The translations under genes were made by a program, and so were the position numbers. Below, in pieces: positions 39,573-48,534 of a DNA stretch of 53,076 nucleotides. This stretch comes from a bacterium. Its GTDB lineage: Bacteria > Pseudomonadota > Alphaproteobacteria > Rickettsiales > RI-342. Below the pieces are notes generated by a model. It searched no databases. It worked only from the letters and a program-made list of their open reading frames with translations, and had not been told where the DNA came from. Positions within the stretch are counted from its first letter, which is position 1; every line of letters begins with the position of its first letter. The stretch covers positions 1 to 53,076 of the forward strand of contig WGMV01000007.1 in NCBI GenBank assembly GCA_016124905.1. The letters are read 5' to 3'.

Positions 39573-40544
39573 ATGACCGCGACCCTGTTGGCATTGGCCT
39601 GTACGCTCGGCATTGTGCTGGCCGCGATGGCGCTGTTTCCTCAGGTATTCGGCGGCAGCAAGCGCGAGCGCACCAAGGCCGCGCTCGCAAAAATTAGCGA
39701 GGAGAATGTCGGCCTTGCCGGAATTGATACCTCCGCCGCGCTTCGCAGCGATAACTTCTCCGACAACGAACGGCTCGACGCCATCATGCACAAAATCCCC
39801 GGTATGGGCGAGATTGTGCAGATGCTGCGCAAAACGGGCATGAACATCAACCCGCTGATGTATCTCATCGGCGTGGTCATCATGTTCCTGCTCATCAAGG
39901 CTTTCACCGGCTTCATGGGGCTGGGCATCATCGGTGTCATTCTTTCCGCCGTCGGCGCCTGGATGGCGGGCAAGGCCTTCCTCCGCAACCGCATCGAAAA
40001 GCGAGAAGAGACCTTCCTCAACCAGTTCCCCGATGCCGTGGACATGGTGGTGCGCAGCGTCCGCGCCGGTCACCCCTTCAGCGCGGCCATGCACATGATT
40101 GCCGAAAACATGGAGCCGCCTGTCTCCACCGAGTTCAAACAGGTGCTGGACGAAGTCGCCTACGGCCGCACCGTCTCCGACGCCCTCAACCGCATGGCCG
40201 AGCGTGTGAACGTGCCCGACGTGCGCTTTTTCGTCGTGGTCATCAACGTGCAGCAGGAAACCGGCGGTAACCTGGGCGAGGTGCTCTCGAACCTTTCCAA
40301 TATTCTCCGCAAACGCAAACAGATGCGCCTTAAAATTAAAGCGCTGACGTCGGAAGCCCGTATGACCGCCTATATTCTCGGCGCTTTGCCGCTTTGCGTC
40401 ATCGGCGTGCTGCACCTTGTCAGCCCCAATTACCTCAAGCCGCTGTTTGAGAATCAGGTCGGCAAATTCATCCTCGGCCTGGCGCTGATCATGATCGGCA
40501 GCGCCTTTGCCGTGGTGAAGAAAATGGCCAAAATCGACATTTAG
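39573..40544 (+). CDS. tadB: Tad pilus inner-membrane platform protein TadB
   Basis: The 323-residue protein has the type II secretion F (T2SSF) domain: an N-terminal helix, a helix pair around residues 90-130, a cytoplasmic region starting LNQFPDAVDMVVRSVRAGHPF, and a C-terminal helix pair. The motif QQETGGNLGEVLSNLS is typical. It forms the platform with TadC. Confidence 0.93.
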   Translation: MTATLLALACTLGIVLAAMALFPQVFGGSKRERTKAALAKISEENVGLAGIDTSAALRSDNFSDNERLDAIMHKIPGMGEIVQMLRKTGMNINPLMYLIGVVIMFLLIKAFTGFMGLGIIGVILSAVGAWMAGKAFLRNRIEKREETFLNQFPDAVDMVVRSVRAGHPFSAAMHMIAENMEPPVSTEFKQVLDEVAYGRTVSDALNRMAERVNVPDVRFFVVVINVQQETGGNLGEVLSNLSNILRKRKQMRLKIKALTSEARMTAYILGALPLCVIGVLHLVSPNYLKPLFENQVGKFILGLALIMIGSAFAVVKKMAKIDI

Positions 40545-40553
40545 GGAACCACC

Positions 40554-41537
40554 ATGTTCAGCAGCATTTTATTACCGGCGCTTTTGACATTAGGGGTGGT
40601 GTTGATCCTGGTGTCCATCTTTGGCCGCAAAAACGAGCAGACCAAGAAAGTCCGCATGAGCCGCATCGCCGGTCAGCCCGCCAAAGCCCGCACGGGCGGT
40701 GAGGGCGAATACATGCAGGAGGAAAGCGGCTACGAAGAATACGACCAGTTTGAAAGCCGCAGCAATCTTTCCTACACACTCGAGAAATTTCTCGGCCTTG
40801 TTGGGGTGGATTACAAAAATTTTGAGAAAGAGATTCGCACCAAGTTCGACCAGGCCGGCCTGAGCATGACCATCGGCGGCCTCATCAATTATGTCTTTTT
40901 CAAGAAATTCGGCCTCGCCATCGGCGTGCTGGTGGCGCTGCTGTTGCTTTCCAGCGGCCCCAAGGCGGGTGCCATGAGAATGATCACCTTCCTGATTGCG
41001 GGCATCATCGTGCTCATCGGCTGGAAGGGTGCCGACGGCTACCTGAAAAACCGCAAGGAGAAGCGCCAGTACATCCTCCAACGCTCCTTCCCTGATGCGC
41101 TGGATCTGATCCTGGTCTGCGTGGAAGCCGGCCTCGCGCTCGATGCCGCCCTCTCACGCGTGACCAAGGAGCTCGACAGCGCCCACCCCGAAATCACCAA
41201 AGAGCTTAACAAAACGCGCATCGAGCTCACCCTGCTGAACGACCGCCCCAAGGCGCTGCACAACCTCGCCGAACGCACCGACATGGTCGCTTTCCGCGCC
41301 CTCGTCAGCGCGCTTCTGCAATCCGAGAAATTCGGCACCAGCCTCACCGACACGCTCCGCGTATTGTCGGAGGATTTCCGCAACACCCGCATGCTGGTGG
41401 CGGAGAACAAGGCCAACCGTCTGCCCGCGCTCATGACCATTCCGCTCATGGTGTTCATGATGCCCGCGCTGGTGATGGTGCTGATGGGCCCGGCTATCAT
41501 CATGCTCATGCACAGCTGGGGCGGGGTCGGCAAATAA
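40554..41537 (+). CDS. tadC: Tad pilus inner-membrane platform protein TadC
   Basis: The 327-residue protein has a second T2SSF domain. Typical elements are LQRSFPDALDLILVCVEAGL, a long cytoplasmic segment with LLQSEKFGTSLTDTLRVLS, and a C-terminal helix ALVMVLMGPAIIML. It follows tadB after 9 bases and ends the operon in this window. TadD, TadE-type pseudopilins, the Flp pilin and CpaA are not seen downstream. Confidence 0.93.
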   Translation: MFSSILLPALLTLGVVLILVSIFGRKNEQTKKVRMSRIAGQPAKARTGGEGEYMQEESGYEEYDQFESRSNLSYTLEKFLGLVGVDYKNFEKEIRTKFDQAGLSMTIGGLINYVFFKKFGLAIGVLVALLLLSSGPKAGAMRMITFLIAGIIVLIGWKGADGYLKNRKEKRQYILQRSFPDALDLILVCVEAGLALDAALSRVTKELDSAHPEITKELNKTRIELTLLNDRPKALHNLAERTDMVAFRALVSALLQSEKFGTSLTDTLRVLSEDFRNTRMLVAENKANRLPALMTIPLMVFMMPALVMVLMGPAIIMLMHSWGGVGK

Positions 41538-41546
41538 GCGCCGCTC

Positions 41547-41628
41547 CGTCATTGCGAGCCGCGCCGCAGGCGTGGCGTGGCAATCCAGCCACCCCCTTCA
41601 CGATGCCATGGCACGACCGTGGCAATCC
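41547..41628. repeat. REP-like sequence after tadC
   Basis: CGTCATTGCGAG (41547-41558) and TGGCAATCCAG (41578-41588) frame a hairpin: ATTGC pairs with GCAAT, and CGCC with GGCG inside. GTGGCAATCC recurs at 41577-41586 and 41619-41628. This CGTCATTGCGAG...GCAATCC type of unit is a common dispersed repeat in several bacterial groups. It fills most of the gap before the MFS gene. Confidence 0.6.
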
Positions 41629-41643
41629 TCTATAATCCCCCCC

Positions 41644-42930
41644 ATGAAAAAACTCGTGCCGATTTCCGCGCTGCTGGGCGCCTTCTTTGTCCTGTGCCTT
41701 GGGCACGGGCTGCAAAGCGTCCTCGTGCCCGCGCGCGCCACGCTGGAGGCCTACGGCACCGGCACCATCGGCATCATGATGTCGGCCTATTTCGTTGGTT
41801 TCATGACCGGCACCACCGTCGGCGCGGCGCTCATCGGCAGGGTAGGGCATACGCGGGTCTTCGCCTCCGTGGCGTCGGTGGCCGCCGTCACCATGCTGGG
41901 TCTGTCGCTGTCGTCGCAGCCGCTCCTGTGGATGCTGCTTCGTTTTGCTTACGGCCTTTGCATGGCGCATGTCTTCATGGTGATTGAAAGCTGGCTCAAT
42001 GCCATGTCGGACAAACAGAGCCGCGGGCGCATCCTCTCCGTTTACATGATGGTGAATTACGCAGGCGTCATCGGTGGGCAATGGATGATAGGCCTGTCCG
42101 AGCCCTCGGGTTTCGCGCTCTTCGCCGCTGCCGCCATTTTCATGTGCCTGTCGCTTCCTCCCTTGCTGCTCAGTGTGGCCTCCGCCCCGAGCCATCAGGG
42201 GCCGCTGGAGCGCTTCGGCATTCAGGATATGTACGCCGCATCCCCGCTCGGCACCGTGGGCATGATTCTCACCGGCGCCATGAGCGGTGCTTTCTGGGGC
42301 ATGGCCGTGGTCTATGCCATGAAGCTGGGCTTCACGGCGGAGCAATCCTCCCTGTTCGTCAGCTTCAGTTACATGGGCGGCCTGGCCATGCAAATGCCGC
42401 TTGGATGGCTGTCGGATCGCATCAGCCGCCGTTACGTCATCGCCCTTGCGGCGGGCCTCGTGTGTCTGGGCTCAACCGGGTTATTTCTGTTGGCCCTGGT
42501 GTCGGAGCCTTTAAGCTGGCACGGTCTGCTGCTGCTGCTCGGCGTGGTATTCGGCATGGGCTTCCATCCGCTCTATTCGCTACTGGTAGCGCATGTGAAT
42601 GATTTTCTTCCACCGCAGCATTTCGTCAAGGCCGCCGCTGGGCTGCTGGCGCTTTACGGCTTCGGCGCCATTGCCGGTCCATTGGTAGCCGGGCAGATGA
42701 TGCAATGGTGGGGCCCGCAGATGCTTTTTCTGCTCAGTGGTCTGGCCATGGCGGCTTTGATGTTGCTCTGCCTGTGGCGCATCATCATCAGCAGGCCGGT
42801 GCCCATCGCCACCAGCGATCCTTTCATGCCAGCCGTCCCCACCGGCATGCTGGCATTTGAAATGGATCCCCGGGGCGAGTCTGACGGCAGTGAAAAGAAG
42901 CGCAAACGCAAAAAAGGGAGCAAGGGATGA
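41644..42930 (+). CDS. MFS transporter, YcaD-like
   Basis: The 428-residue protein has about twelve hydrophobic segments. The conserved loop GLCMAHVFMVIESWLNAM, followed by RGRILSVYMM, is characteristic of the YcaD-type branch of the major facilitator superfamily, and GWLSDRISRRYVI is the second-half MFS loop motif. The C-terminal tail is basic (KKRKRKKGSKG). The substrate is unknown. The stop overlaps the next start (ATGA). ATG at 41644 begins the first helix. Confidence 0.87.
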   Translation: MKKLVPISALLGAFFVLCLGHGLQSVLVPARATLEAYGTGTIGIMMSAYFVGFMTGTTVGAALIGRVGHTRVFASVASVAAVTMLGLSLSSQPLLWMLLRFAYGLCMAHVFMVIESWLNAMSDKQSRGRILSVYMMVNYAGVIGGQWMIGLSEPSGFALFAAAAIFMCLSLPPLLLSVASAPSHQGPLERFGIQDMYAASPLGTVGMILTGAMSGAFWGMAVVYAMKLGFTAEQSSLFVSFSYMGGLAMQMPLGWLSDRISRRYVIALAAGLVCLGSTGLFLLALVSEPLSWHGLLLLLGVVFGMGFHPLYSLLVAHVNDFLPPQHFVKAAAGLLALYGFGAIAGPLVAGQMMQWWGPQMLFLLSGLAMAALMLLCLWRIIISRPVPIATSDPFMPAVPTGMLAFEMDPRGESDGSEKKRKRKKGSKG

Positions 42931-43670
42931 AAAGCTGCTGCGGGGAGAGTGGGTTTCACACAAGGCGCTGGATCGTGGCGCTCGCATTTGCGCTGCTGGC
43001 CATCCAGTTCAGCCTCCACAACATGCTGGAGCCCTACAAGCCCCGCCTCACCATCGTGGAGCCGCCGCCCAGCGAACGCACCGCGCAAATCGAATCGCTC
43101 GGCGACAGCCAGTTTCATTTCCGCTCGCTTGCGCTCACGCTGGAAAATAGCGGCGACACCTTCGGCCGCGCCACCGCGCTGAACCGTTATAATTACGCCA
43201 ATGTCTATGCCTGGCTGCACCTGCTGGATAAGTTCGACATGCGCTCCAACGTCGCGCCGTCGCTCGCCGCCTATCTCTATGGCTTTTTGAACGATCCGGA
43301 GAAAGTGCGCTACATGATGGACTACCTGCTGGAACAAGGCCGCAGAGACCCGAAAACTAAATGGTGGTGGCTCTCCCAGGCCGCCTACATGGCCAAGGAA
43401 AAACTGAAGGACGACGACCTCGCCCTGAAAATCAGCTACGAGGTCGCCAATTCCGGCGCGCCCAACATGCCCCTCTGGGCCCGCCAGCTCCCCGCTTTCA
43501 TTTTAGAGAAACAGGGCAAGCGCGAAGCCGCCTACGAGTTCATGCAGAAATTCCTCGCCGAAAAAGACAAAATGAGCCCCGGCGAGTGGAACTACATGCG
43601 CTATTTCCTGAAAGACCGCCTGCACATCATGAATACCGATGAGCTCACTCCGGGTGCGACCTACGAGTAA
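42927..43670 (+). CDS. Orphan protein with one membrane anchor
   Basis: The 247-residue product has a single N-terminal helix (WIVALAFALLAIQFSLHNML) and a helical C-terminal domain with a TPR-like character (LEQGRRDPKTKWWWLSQAAY, LEKQGKREAAYEFMQKFL). It probably faces the periplasm. ATGA overlap with the MFS gene suggests coupled expression. I do not recognise the family. Confidence 0.7.
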   Translation: MKSCCGESGFHTRRWIVALAFALLAIQFSLHNMLEPYKPRLTIVEPPPSERTAQIESLGDSQFHFRSLALTLENSGDTFGRATALNRYNYANVYAWLHLLDKFDMRSNVAPSLAAYLYGFLNDPEKVRYMMDYLLEQGRRDPKTKWWWLSQAAYMAKEKLKDDDLALKISYEVANSGAPNMPLWARQLPAFILEKQGKREAAYEFMQKFLAEKDKMSPGEWNYMRYFLKDRLHIMNTDELTPGATYE

Positions 43671-43675
43671 TTAGT

Positions 43676-43811
43676 AAGAGACCCCCTCACCCCACCCCTC
43701 TCCCGCAAGGGGAGAGGGGGCTTAATCAGCCGTTTTCTCTCTAAACTCACACAAGCATCTACTGAACTCCCTCTCCCCTTGCGGGAGAGGGGTGGGGTGA
43801 GGGGGTCTCTT
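43676..43811. repeat. Perfect 43-bp inverted repeat between convergent genes
   Basis: The arms 43676-43718 and 43769-43811 are exact reverse complements, separated by 50 bases. Each arm also folds alone (CCCTCTCC and GGGGAGAGGG around CGCAA). The core CCTCTCCCGCAAGGGGAGAGG type is a widespread bacterial repeat. It lies 5 bases after the stop at 43670 and 26 bases from the convergent stop at 43837, so it may end transcription both ways, though no T-run is present. Confidence 0.9.
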
Positions 43812-43836
43812 GAATAAACATCGCGCCGCTACGCCA

Positions 43837-44064
43837 TCATGTCCCACTCTTACACCACACATAAGTCGGCGGCATAAAGGTAGGGAACGCACACCCCGCC
43901 AGCCGGTTATGCGTCGCCTCATCCGGGTTTTGATAATCATACGGCGTCACATGCTTTACATCCGCCGGAACGGCCTGGTCGGGATGATAGGTATAATGCC
44001 CCGGCGGCCTGCTGCACGCAGCCAGTACCAACGCCGGCAGAAGATAGATGAGACGCACACGCAT
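43837..44064 (-). CDS. Small predicted lipoprotein
   Basis: The 75-residue product starts MRVRLIYLLPALVLAAC, a signal with lipobox LAAC, followed by a short proline- and tyrosine-rich mature part (SRPPGHYTYHPDQAVP) with two further cysteines. It lies 66 bases after priA on the same strand. Function unknown; no family recognised. Confidence 0.6.
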   Translation of the reverse strand: MRVRLIYLLPALVLAACSRPPGHYTYHPDQAVPADVKHVTPYDYQNPDEATHNRLAGCAFPTFMPPTYVWCKSGT

Positions 44065-44130
44065 AAGGCCGCTCCAACCATCTGGAAGCGCAGCATAAAC
44101 CAAAAATCATAAAAAGGCTCACATAAACGC

Positions 44131-46113
44131 TTACATGAAGGCGATGGGGTCGATATCCACCTTCACCTGCACACTGGAAGGCACCGCGCACCCGTGCAGC
44201 CACTGCGCCAGCGCCGGCTGCAATTTCGCATTCGCCGGTCCCTGAAGCAGAAACCGCATCCTATATTGCCCCCGCAGCCGGTAAATGGGAGCAGGGGCGG
44301 GCCCAAGCAGCCGCACCGGGGCCGCAAACCGCGCCTTCGCCGCCATCTCCCGCGTCAGCTTCACCAGCTTCGCCTCATCCGGCCCGGCAATGATCACCGC
44401 CGCCAGCCTCCCATAAGGCGGAATGCCCGCGTCCTTCCGCATCGCCGCTTCCTGTTGATAAAACCCATCCCGGTCATGCGCCTTCAACGCCTGAAACAGC
44501 GGATGCTCCGGCTGATGCGTCTGAATCATCACCAGCCCCTTCTTCGCCTCTCGCCCCGCACGCCCGCCCACCTGATGCATCAGCTGGAACGACCGCTCCG
44601 CCGCCCGTGGGTCCGCCCCGCTCAGGCTCATGTCGCCATCCACCACGCCCACCAGCGTGAGGTTGGGGAAGTGAAAACCCTTCGCCGCCATCTGCGTGCC
44701 GATGAGGATATCCACCTTGCCTTCCTCCAGCTCACCAATCAGCTTCGCCGCCTGTTCCGGATGCTCGATATGGTCGCTCGTCATCGCCGCCATGCGTGCC
44801 ATCGGCCACAGTCGCGCCACTTCCTCCTCCAGCCGCTCCACCCCCGGTCCGCAGGCGGCGAACTTATCCTCCGCCTGGCACTCCGGGCACGTCTTTGGCA
44901 CCGGTGCCTTGTGCCCGCAATGGTGGCACTGGATATGCGGGTATTTCCCCGCATGCATCACCAGCCACGCGCTGCAATGCGGGCATTCCAGCCGGTGCCC
45001 GCAGCCCCGGCACAGCACCAGCGGCGCGTAACCCCGCCGGTTCAAAAACAACAGGCTCTGCTCGCCCTTTGCCAGCCGCTGCGTAATCGCTTCCCGTAAA
45101 GGCGGCGACAGCCAATCCCCCCTCGGCGCAGGCGTCTTGCGGTTATCGATCAGCATCACATCCGGCAACGTCGCCCCGCCATGCCGCTCCGGCAAGGGCA
45201 GCAGCTGATACTTGCCGCTTTCCGCATGGCTCAACGTCTCCAGCGATGGCGTGGCCGACGCCAGCACAATCGGGCAGCCTTCCTCTTTCGCCCGCGCAAT
45301 CGCCATGTCCCGCGCATGATAAATCACACCCTCTTCCTGCTTGAAGCTCCCGTCATGCTCCTCATCCACCACCACCAGCCCAAGCCGCTTGAATGGCAGA
45401 AACATCGCCGACCGCGCCCCAACCACCAGCTTCACCTCGCCGCTGGCCACGCCGCGCCATGCCTGCTTCTTCACCGCCATGCCCACGTCGGAATGCCACA
45501 CCACCGGCGCAAACCCAAACCGCATTTCCCACCGCGCCATCCACTGCGTGGAAAGCCCGATCTCCGGCAGCAGCACCAGCACCTGCTTCCCTGCCGCCAT
45601 CGCCGTCTCAATCGCGCGGAAATACACTTCCGTCTTGCCCGATCCGGTCACCCCGTCCAGCAGATGCACGCCGAATTTCCCCGTCGCCACCGCCTTCTCC
45701 AATTCACCAACCGCTTCCCGTTGATCCGCCGAAAGCTCCGGCCGCGCCACCATCCCGCCCTGTTGCTGAGGTAACAGATTCTTGCTCGCCCGCTTCGGCA
45801 GTTCCAATGCCTCACCCGGTGTCAGCGCCAGCTTCACCACGCTTCCCAGCGGCTGCATCGTATAGGCCGCCATGAACGCCAGGAATCGCCGCATCGCCAG
45901 ACTCACCGGCGGGCAGGGGAACACCCCCAGCAGCGGCTTCACCTTCTCTGGTGCGATATCCGCCTCGCCAAACCCCATTACGATGCCCGCCAGCTTCTGC
46001 CGCCTGAATGGCACCAGCGCCACGCTGCCTTCGGTAATCTCCGTATCCGGTGGAATACTATAGTCAAACACGCCATCCACCGCTGGCCCCGCGACGGCAA
46101 TTTTAGCGCTCAT
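44131..46113 (-). CDS. priA: Primosomal replication restart helicase PriA
   Basis: PriA reloads the replisome at stalled forks. The 660-residue product has the 3'-DNA-binding domain, Walker A DGVTGSGKTEVY (154-161 core), the DEEH box (250-253), a zinc-binding insert with four CxxC-type pairs (CRGCGHRLECPHC, CHHCGHK, CPEC), and helicase motifs IGTQMAAKGFHFP and HQVGGRAGR. It is shorter than the E. coli protein but normal for alphaproteobacteria. The ATG at 46113 is preferred; GTG at 46131 is possible. It is divergent from the transaldolase gene. Confidence 0.96.
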   Translation of the reverse strand: MSAKIAVAGPAVDGVFDYSIPPDTEITEGSVALVPFRRQKLAGIVMGFGEADIAPEKVKPLLGVFPCPPVSLAMRRFLAFMAAYTMQPLGSVVKLALTPGEALELPKRASKNLLPQQQGGMVARPELSADQREAVGELEKAVATGKFGVHLLDGVTGSGKTEVYFRAIETAMAAGKQVLVLLPEIGLSTQWMARWEMRFGFAPVVWHSDVGMAVKKQAWRGVASGEVKLVVGARSAMFLPFKRLGLVVVDEEHDGSFKQEEGVIYHARDMAIARAKEEGCPIVLASATPSLETLSHAESGKYQLLPLPERHGGATLPDVMLIDNRKTPAPRGDWLSPPLREAITQRLAKGEQSLLFLNRRGYAPLVLCRGCGHRLECPHCSAWLVMHAGKYPHIQCHHCGHKAPVPKTCPECQAEDKFAACGPGVERLEEEVARLWPMARMAAMTSDHIEHPEQAAKLIGELEEGKVDILIGTQMAAKGFHFPNLTLVGVVDGDMSLSGADPRAAERSFQLMHQVGGRAGREAKKGLVMIQTHQPEHPLFQALKAHDRDGFYQQEAAMRKDAGIPPYGRLAAVIIAGPDEAKLVKLTREMAAKARFAAPVRLLGPAPAPIYRLRGQYRMRFLLQGPANAKLQPALAQWLHGCAVPSSVQVKVDIDPIAFM

Positions 46114-46193
46114 GGTTACGGGTGTTGTCACAGGGTTCGGGAACCGTTAAGGAATAGATGCATCATTTAATAAGCTGCTTTGGGAATACACGC

Positions 46194-46847
46194 ATGAAAT
46201 TCTTTGTCGATACCGCCGATGTGAAGGAAATCAAAGACCTGGCCGCCAGCGGCCTGCTCGACGGCGTCACGACCAACCCCTCCCTCATCGCCAAGTCCGG
46301 CCGCGATTTCAAGGAAGTCATCGCCGAGATCTGCGCCATCGTCGACGGCCCCGTCAGCGCCGAAGTCATCGCGCTGGATGCCGACACCATGATCAAGGAA
46401 GGTAAACACCTCGCCAAAATCGCCAAGAACGTCACGGTAAAAGTCCCCCTCACGCCGGACGGCCTCAAGGCATGCAAAGCCCTTTCCGATGAAGGCATTA
46501 TGATCAACGTCACGCTTTGCTTCTCCGCCGTGCAGGCGTTGCTGGCCGCCAAAGCGGGCGCTACCTTCATCTCCCCCTTCGTCGGCCGTCTGGATGACAT
46601 CGGCCAGGACGGGCTGGAGCTCATCGCCGACATCGTCCAGATCTACGAGAATTACGATTTCGATACCGAGGTGCTCGTCGCCTCCGTCCGCAACCCGGTG
46701 CATGTGCTGGAATCCGCCAAGATGGGCGCGCATGTCGCCACCCTGCCGCCATCCGTGCTGCGCCAGCTTTTCAACCACCCGCTCACCGACAAGGGGCTGG
46801 AAGGTTTCGTCAAAGACATCAAGGCCGCCAATATCAAAGTTTTATAG
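46194..46847 (+). CDS. Transaldolase, fructose-6-phosphate aldolase-like (short type)
   Basis: The 217-residue protein belongs to the short transaldolase/FSA family, a TIM barrel with a Schiff-base lysine, here Lys83 in [23 protein letters not shown] and [17 protein letters not shown] are family signatures. Whether it works as transaldolase in the pentose phosphate pathway or as FSA cannot be decided here; transaldolase is the more likely role in alphaproteobacteria. The conserved N-terminus fixes the start at 46194. GGTTC/GAACC (46134-46145) lies in the divergent gap with priA. Confidence 0.9.
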   Translation: MKFFVDTADVKEIKDLAASGLLDGVTTNPSLIAKSGRDFKEVIAEICAIVDGPVSAEVIALDADTMIKEGKHLAKIAKNVTVKVPLTPDGLKACKALSDEGIMINVTLCFSAVQALLAAKAGATFISPFVGRLDDIGQDGLELIADIVQIYENYDFDTEVLVASVRNPVHVLESAKMGAHVATLPPSVLRQLFNHPLTDKGLEGFVKDIKAANIKVL

Positions 46848-46859
46848 TTAAGAGGTTCC

Positions 46860-47549
46860 GTGCCAAAGCAATCGTCAGATCAGCCAATCGAAGAAGCGGT
46901 GGAAACCTACCTGCGGGCGAACCCGACCTTTCTCGCCGCCCGCCCCAAACTGATGACGCAATTGCTCGAAGGCATGACCTCCCAGAACGGCAACGTGGCC
47001 GACCTGCAGCGCTTCGCGCTCACAAGGTTGCGCGATGAACTGGAAGAAAGCCACGAGGCCCTGGCCGAACTCGTCGTCCTCAGCCGCGACTACCTTGCGC
47101 AGCTGGAGCAGGTCCACCAGCTCGCCGTGCAACTGATGATCGCCGAAACGCTGGAAGAGATGCTCGACGCCCTTTCCGAAATGCCCTCCAGCTCCCTCGT
47201 CGATGCCGTCGTGCTGGCCGTGGAAGCCGACATCGCCAAGGAACTCCCTGCCATCGAAAGCCCCATCAAGCCCGTGCCCTCCGGCACCGTGGCCAGCTGG
47301 CTCGGCGAAGGCCTCGCCCGCGCCGAGCAGCTCCCCCCGCCCGACAACACCCTTTTCGGCCCCGCCACAGGATTAGTGGACGGCTTCGTCCTCATGAAGC
47401 TCGACGTCCCCGCCATCGGCCGCCCCGCCATGCTGGGCTTAGGCGCCCGCGACGCCAGCTACCTCGCCGGCTTCCACGGCACCGCCCTCTGGCGCTTCCT
47501 CGCCCGCGTAGTCGAACACCGCCTCAACGCCGTCTGGCCGCGGAAGTAA
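46860..47549 (+). CDS. DUF484 family protein
   Basis: The 229-residue product has the DUF484 layout: an N-terminal YLRANPTFLAARPKLM segment, a coiled coil (DELEESHEALAELVVLSR), and a GAF-like C-terminal domain ending with a helix WRFLARVVEHRLNAVW. In many proteobacteria DUF484 genes lie next to xerC, but here the neighbours are a transaldolase and a membrane protein. The start is GTG at 46860, with AGAGG before it, and the next gene begins directly at the stop. Confidence 0.85.
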   Translation: MPKQSSDQPIEEAVETYLRANPTFLAARPKLMTQLLEGMTSQNGNVADLQRFALTRLRDELEESHEALAELVVLSRDYLAQLEQVHQLAVQLMIAETLEEMLDALSEMPSSSLVDAVVLAVEADIAKELPAIESPIKPVPSGTVASWLGEGLARAEQLPPPDNTLFGPATGLVDGFVLMKLDVPAIGRPAMLGLGARDASYLAGFHGTALWRFLARVVEHRLNAVWPRK

Positions 47550-48167
47550 ATGCTCGATTCCATCATCGGTTTTCTGGTGGGAATAAGCAAATGGTCATCC
47601 ATCAATATCCCCTTCAATATCTGGTTCTATCTGGCTTACGGCGTAGCGCCGCTGCTGGCCTTCACAACAACGCCCAGCGCAACCGGCAAACGCAGGATCA
47701 CCTGCCTTCTGCTTGCCGTTGCGATAACTTATCCATCTCTGACCTTGATGAATTTCACATGGGTACAAAATTCATACCGCGAATTTCGTGAATGTCAGGA
47801 GCCATTCTCTGAAAACATAACATGCCCCAAGCCAGTCGGCGGAGGACGTAACTATATTTTCTATCCGTTGTTCGGTTGGGTATTCGCCGCCGTCTATGTC
47901 GGCCTGTGGGAGGCGATATGGCGCATATGGCACAGAAGAAAAATCAAACAGCAGCAAATCGCTATACAAGGTAGGAAAACAGGCAATGTAATGATAGCTG
48001 TAGCAATCCTGCTCCTGATAGTTATGCCGCTGGTGGTATACGTCACAATGCTTTTCAGTGCGCACATGCATATCGGCATACTCATCATCCTGATTGCGGT
48101 TCCACTGATTATCTCCAGAACCCGCCTTACAGATAAGCGCTCAAAAAGAGTGCACGGCAAAGTATAG
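47550..48167 (+). CDS. Unknown integral membrane protein
   Basis: The 205-residue protein has about five hydrophobic segments (around residues 20-40, 50-68, 100-122, 143-165 and 170-190) and two Cys in a loop (ECQEPFSENITCPKP). A segment VYVGLWEAIWRIWHRRK resembles MYIGWWELAWRYRHRD in the short frame at 48255. Its start abuts the DUF484 stop. The second half is lower in GC than its neighbours, suggesting different ancestry. No family recognised. Confidence 0.65.
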   Translation: MLDSIIGFLVGISKWSSINIPFNIWFYLAYGVAPLLAFTTTPSATGKRRITCLLLAVAITYPSLTLMNFTWVQNSYREFRECQEPFSENITCPKPVGGGRNYIFYPLFGWVFAAVYVGLWEAIWRIWHRRKIKQQQIAIQGRKTGNVMIAVAILLLIVMPLVVYVTMLFSAHMHIGILIILIAVPLIISRTRLTDKRSKRVHGKV

Positions 48168-48254
48168 CAGGATAGCGGTCATTGCTGATCGACTCCCTGT
48201 ACTTGCTTTTACTGCCGCCTGCTTTTCACATTTCTGATAACCTACAGCCTGCCG

Positions 48255-48512
48255 TTGCTGGCTATGCAGATAACGTCAACACCCTGGCGCATCTACTGGC
48301 ACTGGCTGGCATGCGGCTGGTTATGGAGCATCATGTATATCGGCTGGTGGGAGCTTGCCTGGCGCTACCGCCACCGTGACGCCATACTCTCGCTCCGCAA
48401 AGGCATCGGTGATGATTGGTTCAGCAACCTGATCGTGACATTTTCCTGCTACGCCACCCTGTTTCTCGCCGTCACCATCACCGTGCTGGCATATATCTGG
48501 AACACCCACTGA
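48255..48512 (+). CDS. Short membrane protein, probable partial copy of the preceding gene
   Basis: The 85-residue frame starts with TTG at 48255 or ATG at 48264. It has two hydrophobic segments separated by a basic WRYRHRD loop resembling the middle of the previous protein, and it keeps only about that part. The 87 bases between the genes hold stop codons in all three forward frames. It may be a decayed duplicate or a genuine small two-helix protein. Confidence 0.45.
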   Translation: MLAMQITSTPWRIYWHWLACGWLWSIMYIGWWELAWRYRHRDAILSLRKGIGDDWFSNLIVTFSCYATLFLAVTITVLAYIWNTH

Positions 48513-48534
48513 CGCTACTATTGCCGGTGAACAT

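Noticed and set aside
38001-40415. 800-codon open frame opposite cpaF and tadB
   Set aside because: It spans two well-supported genes, has no recognisable domain and a His/Gly-rich shadow composition.
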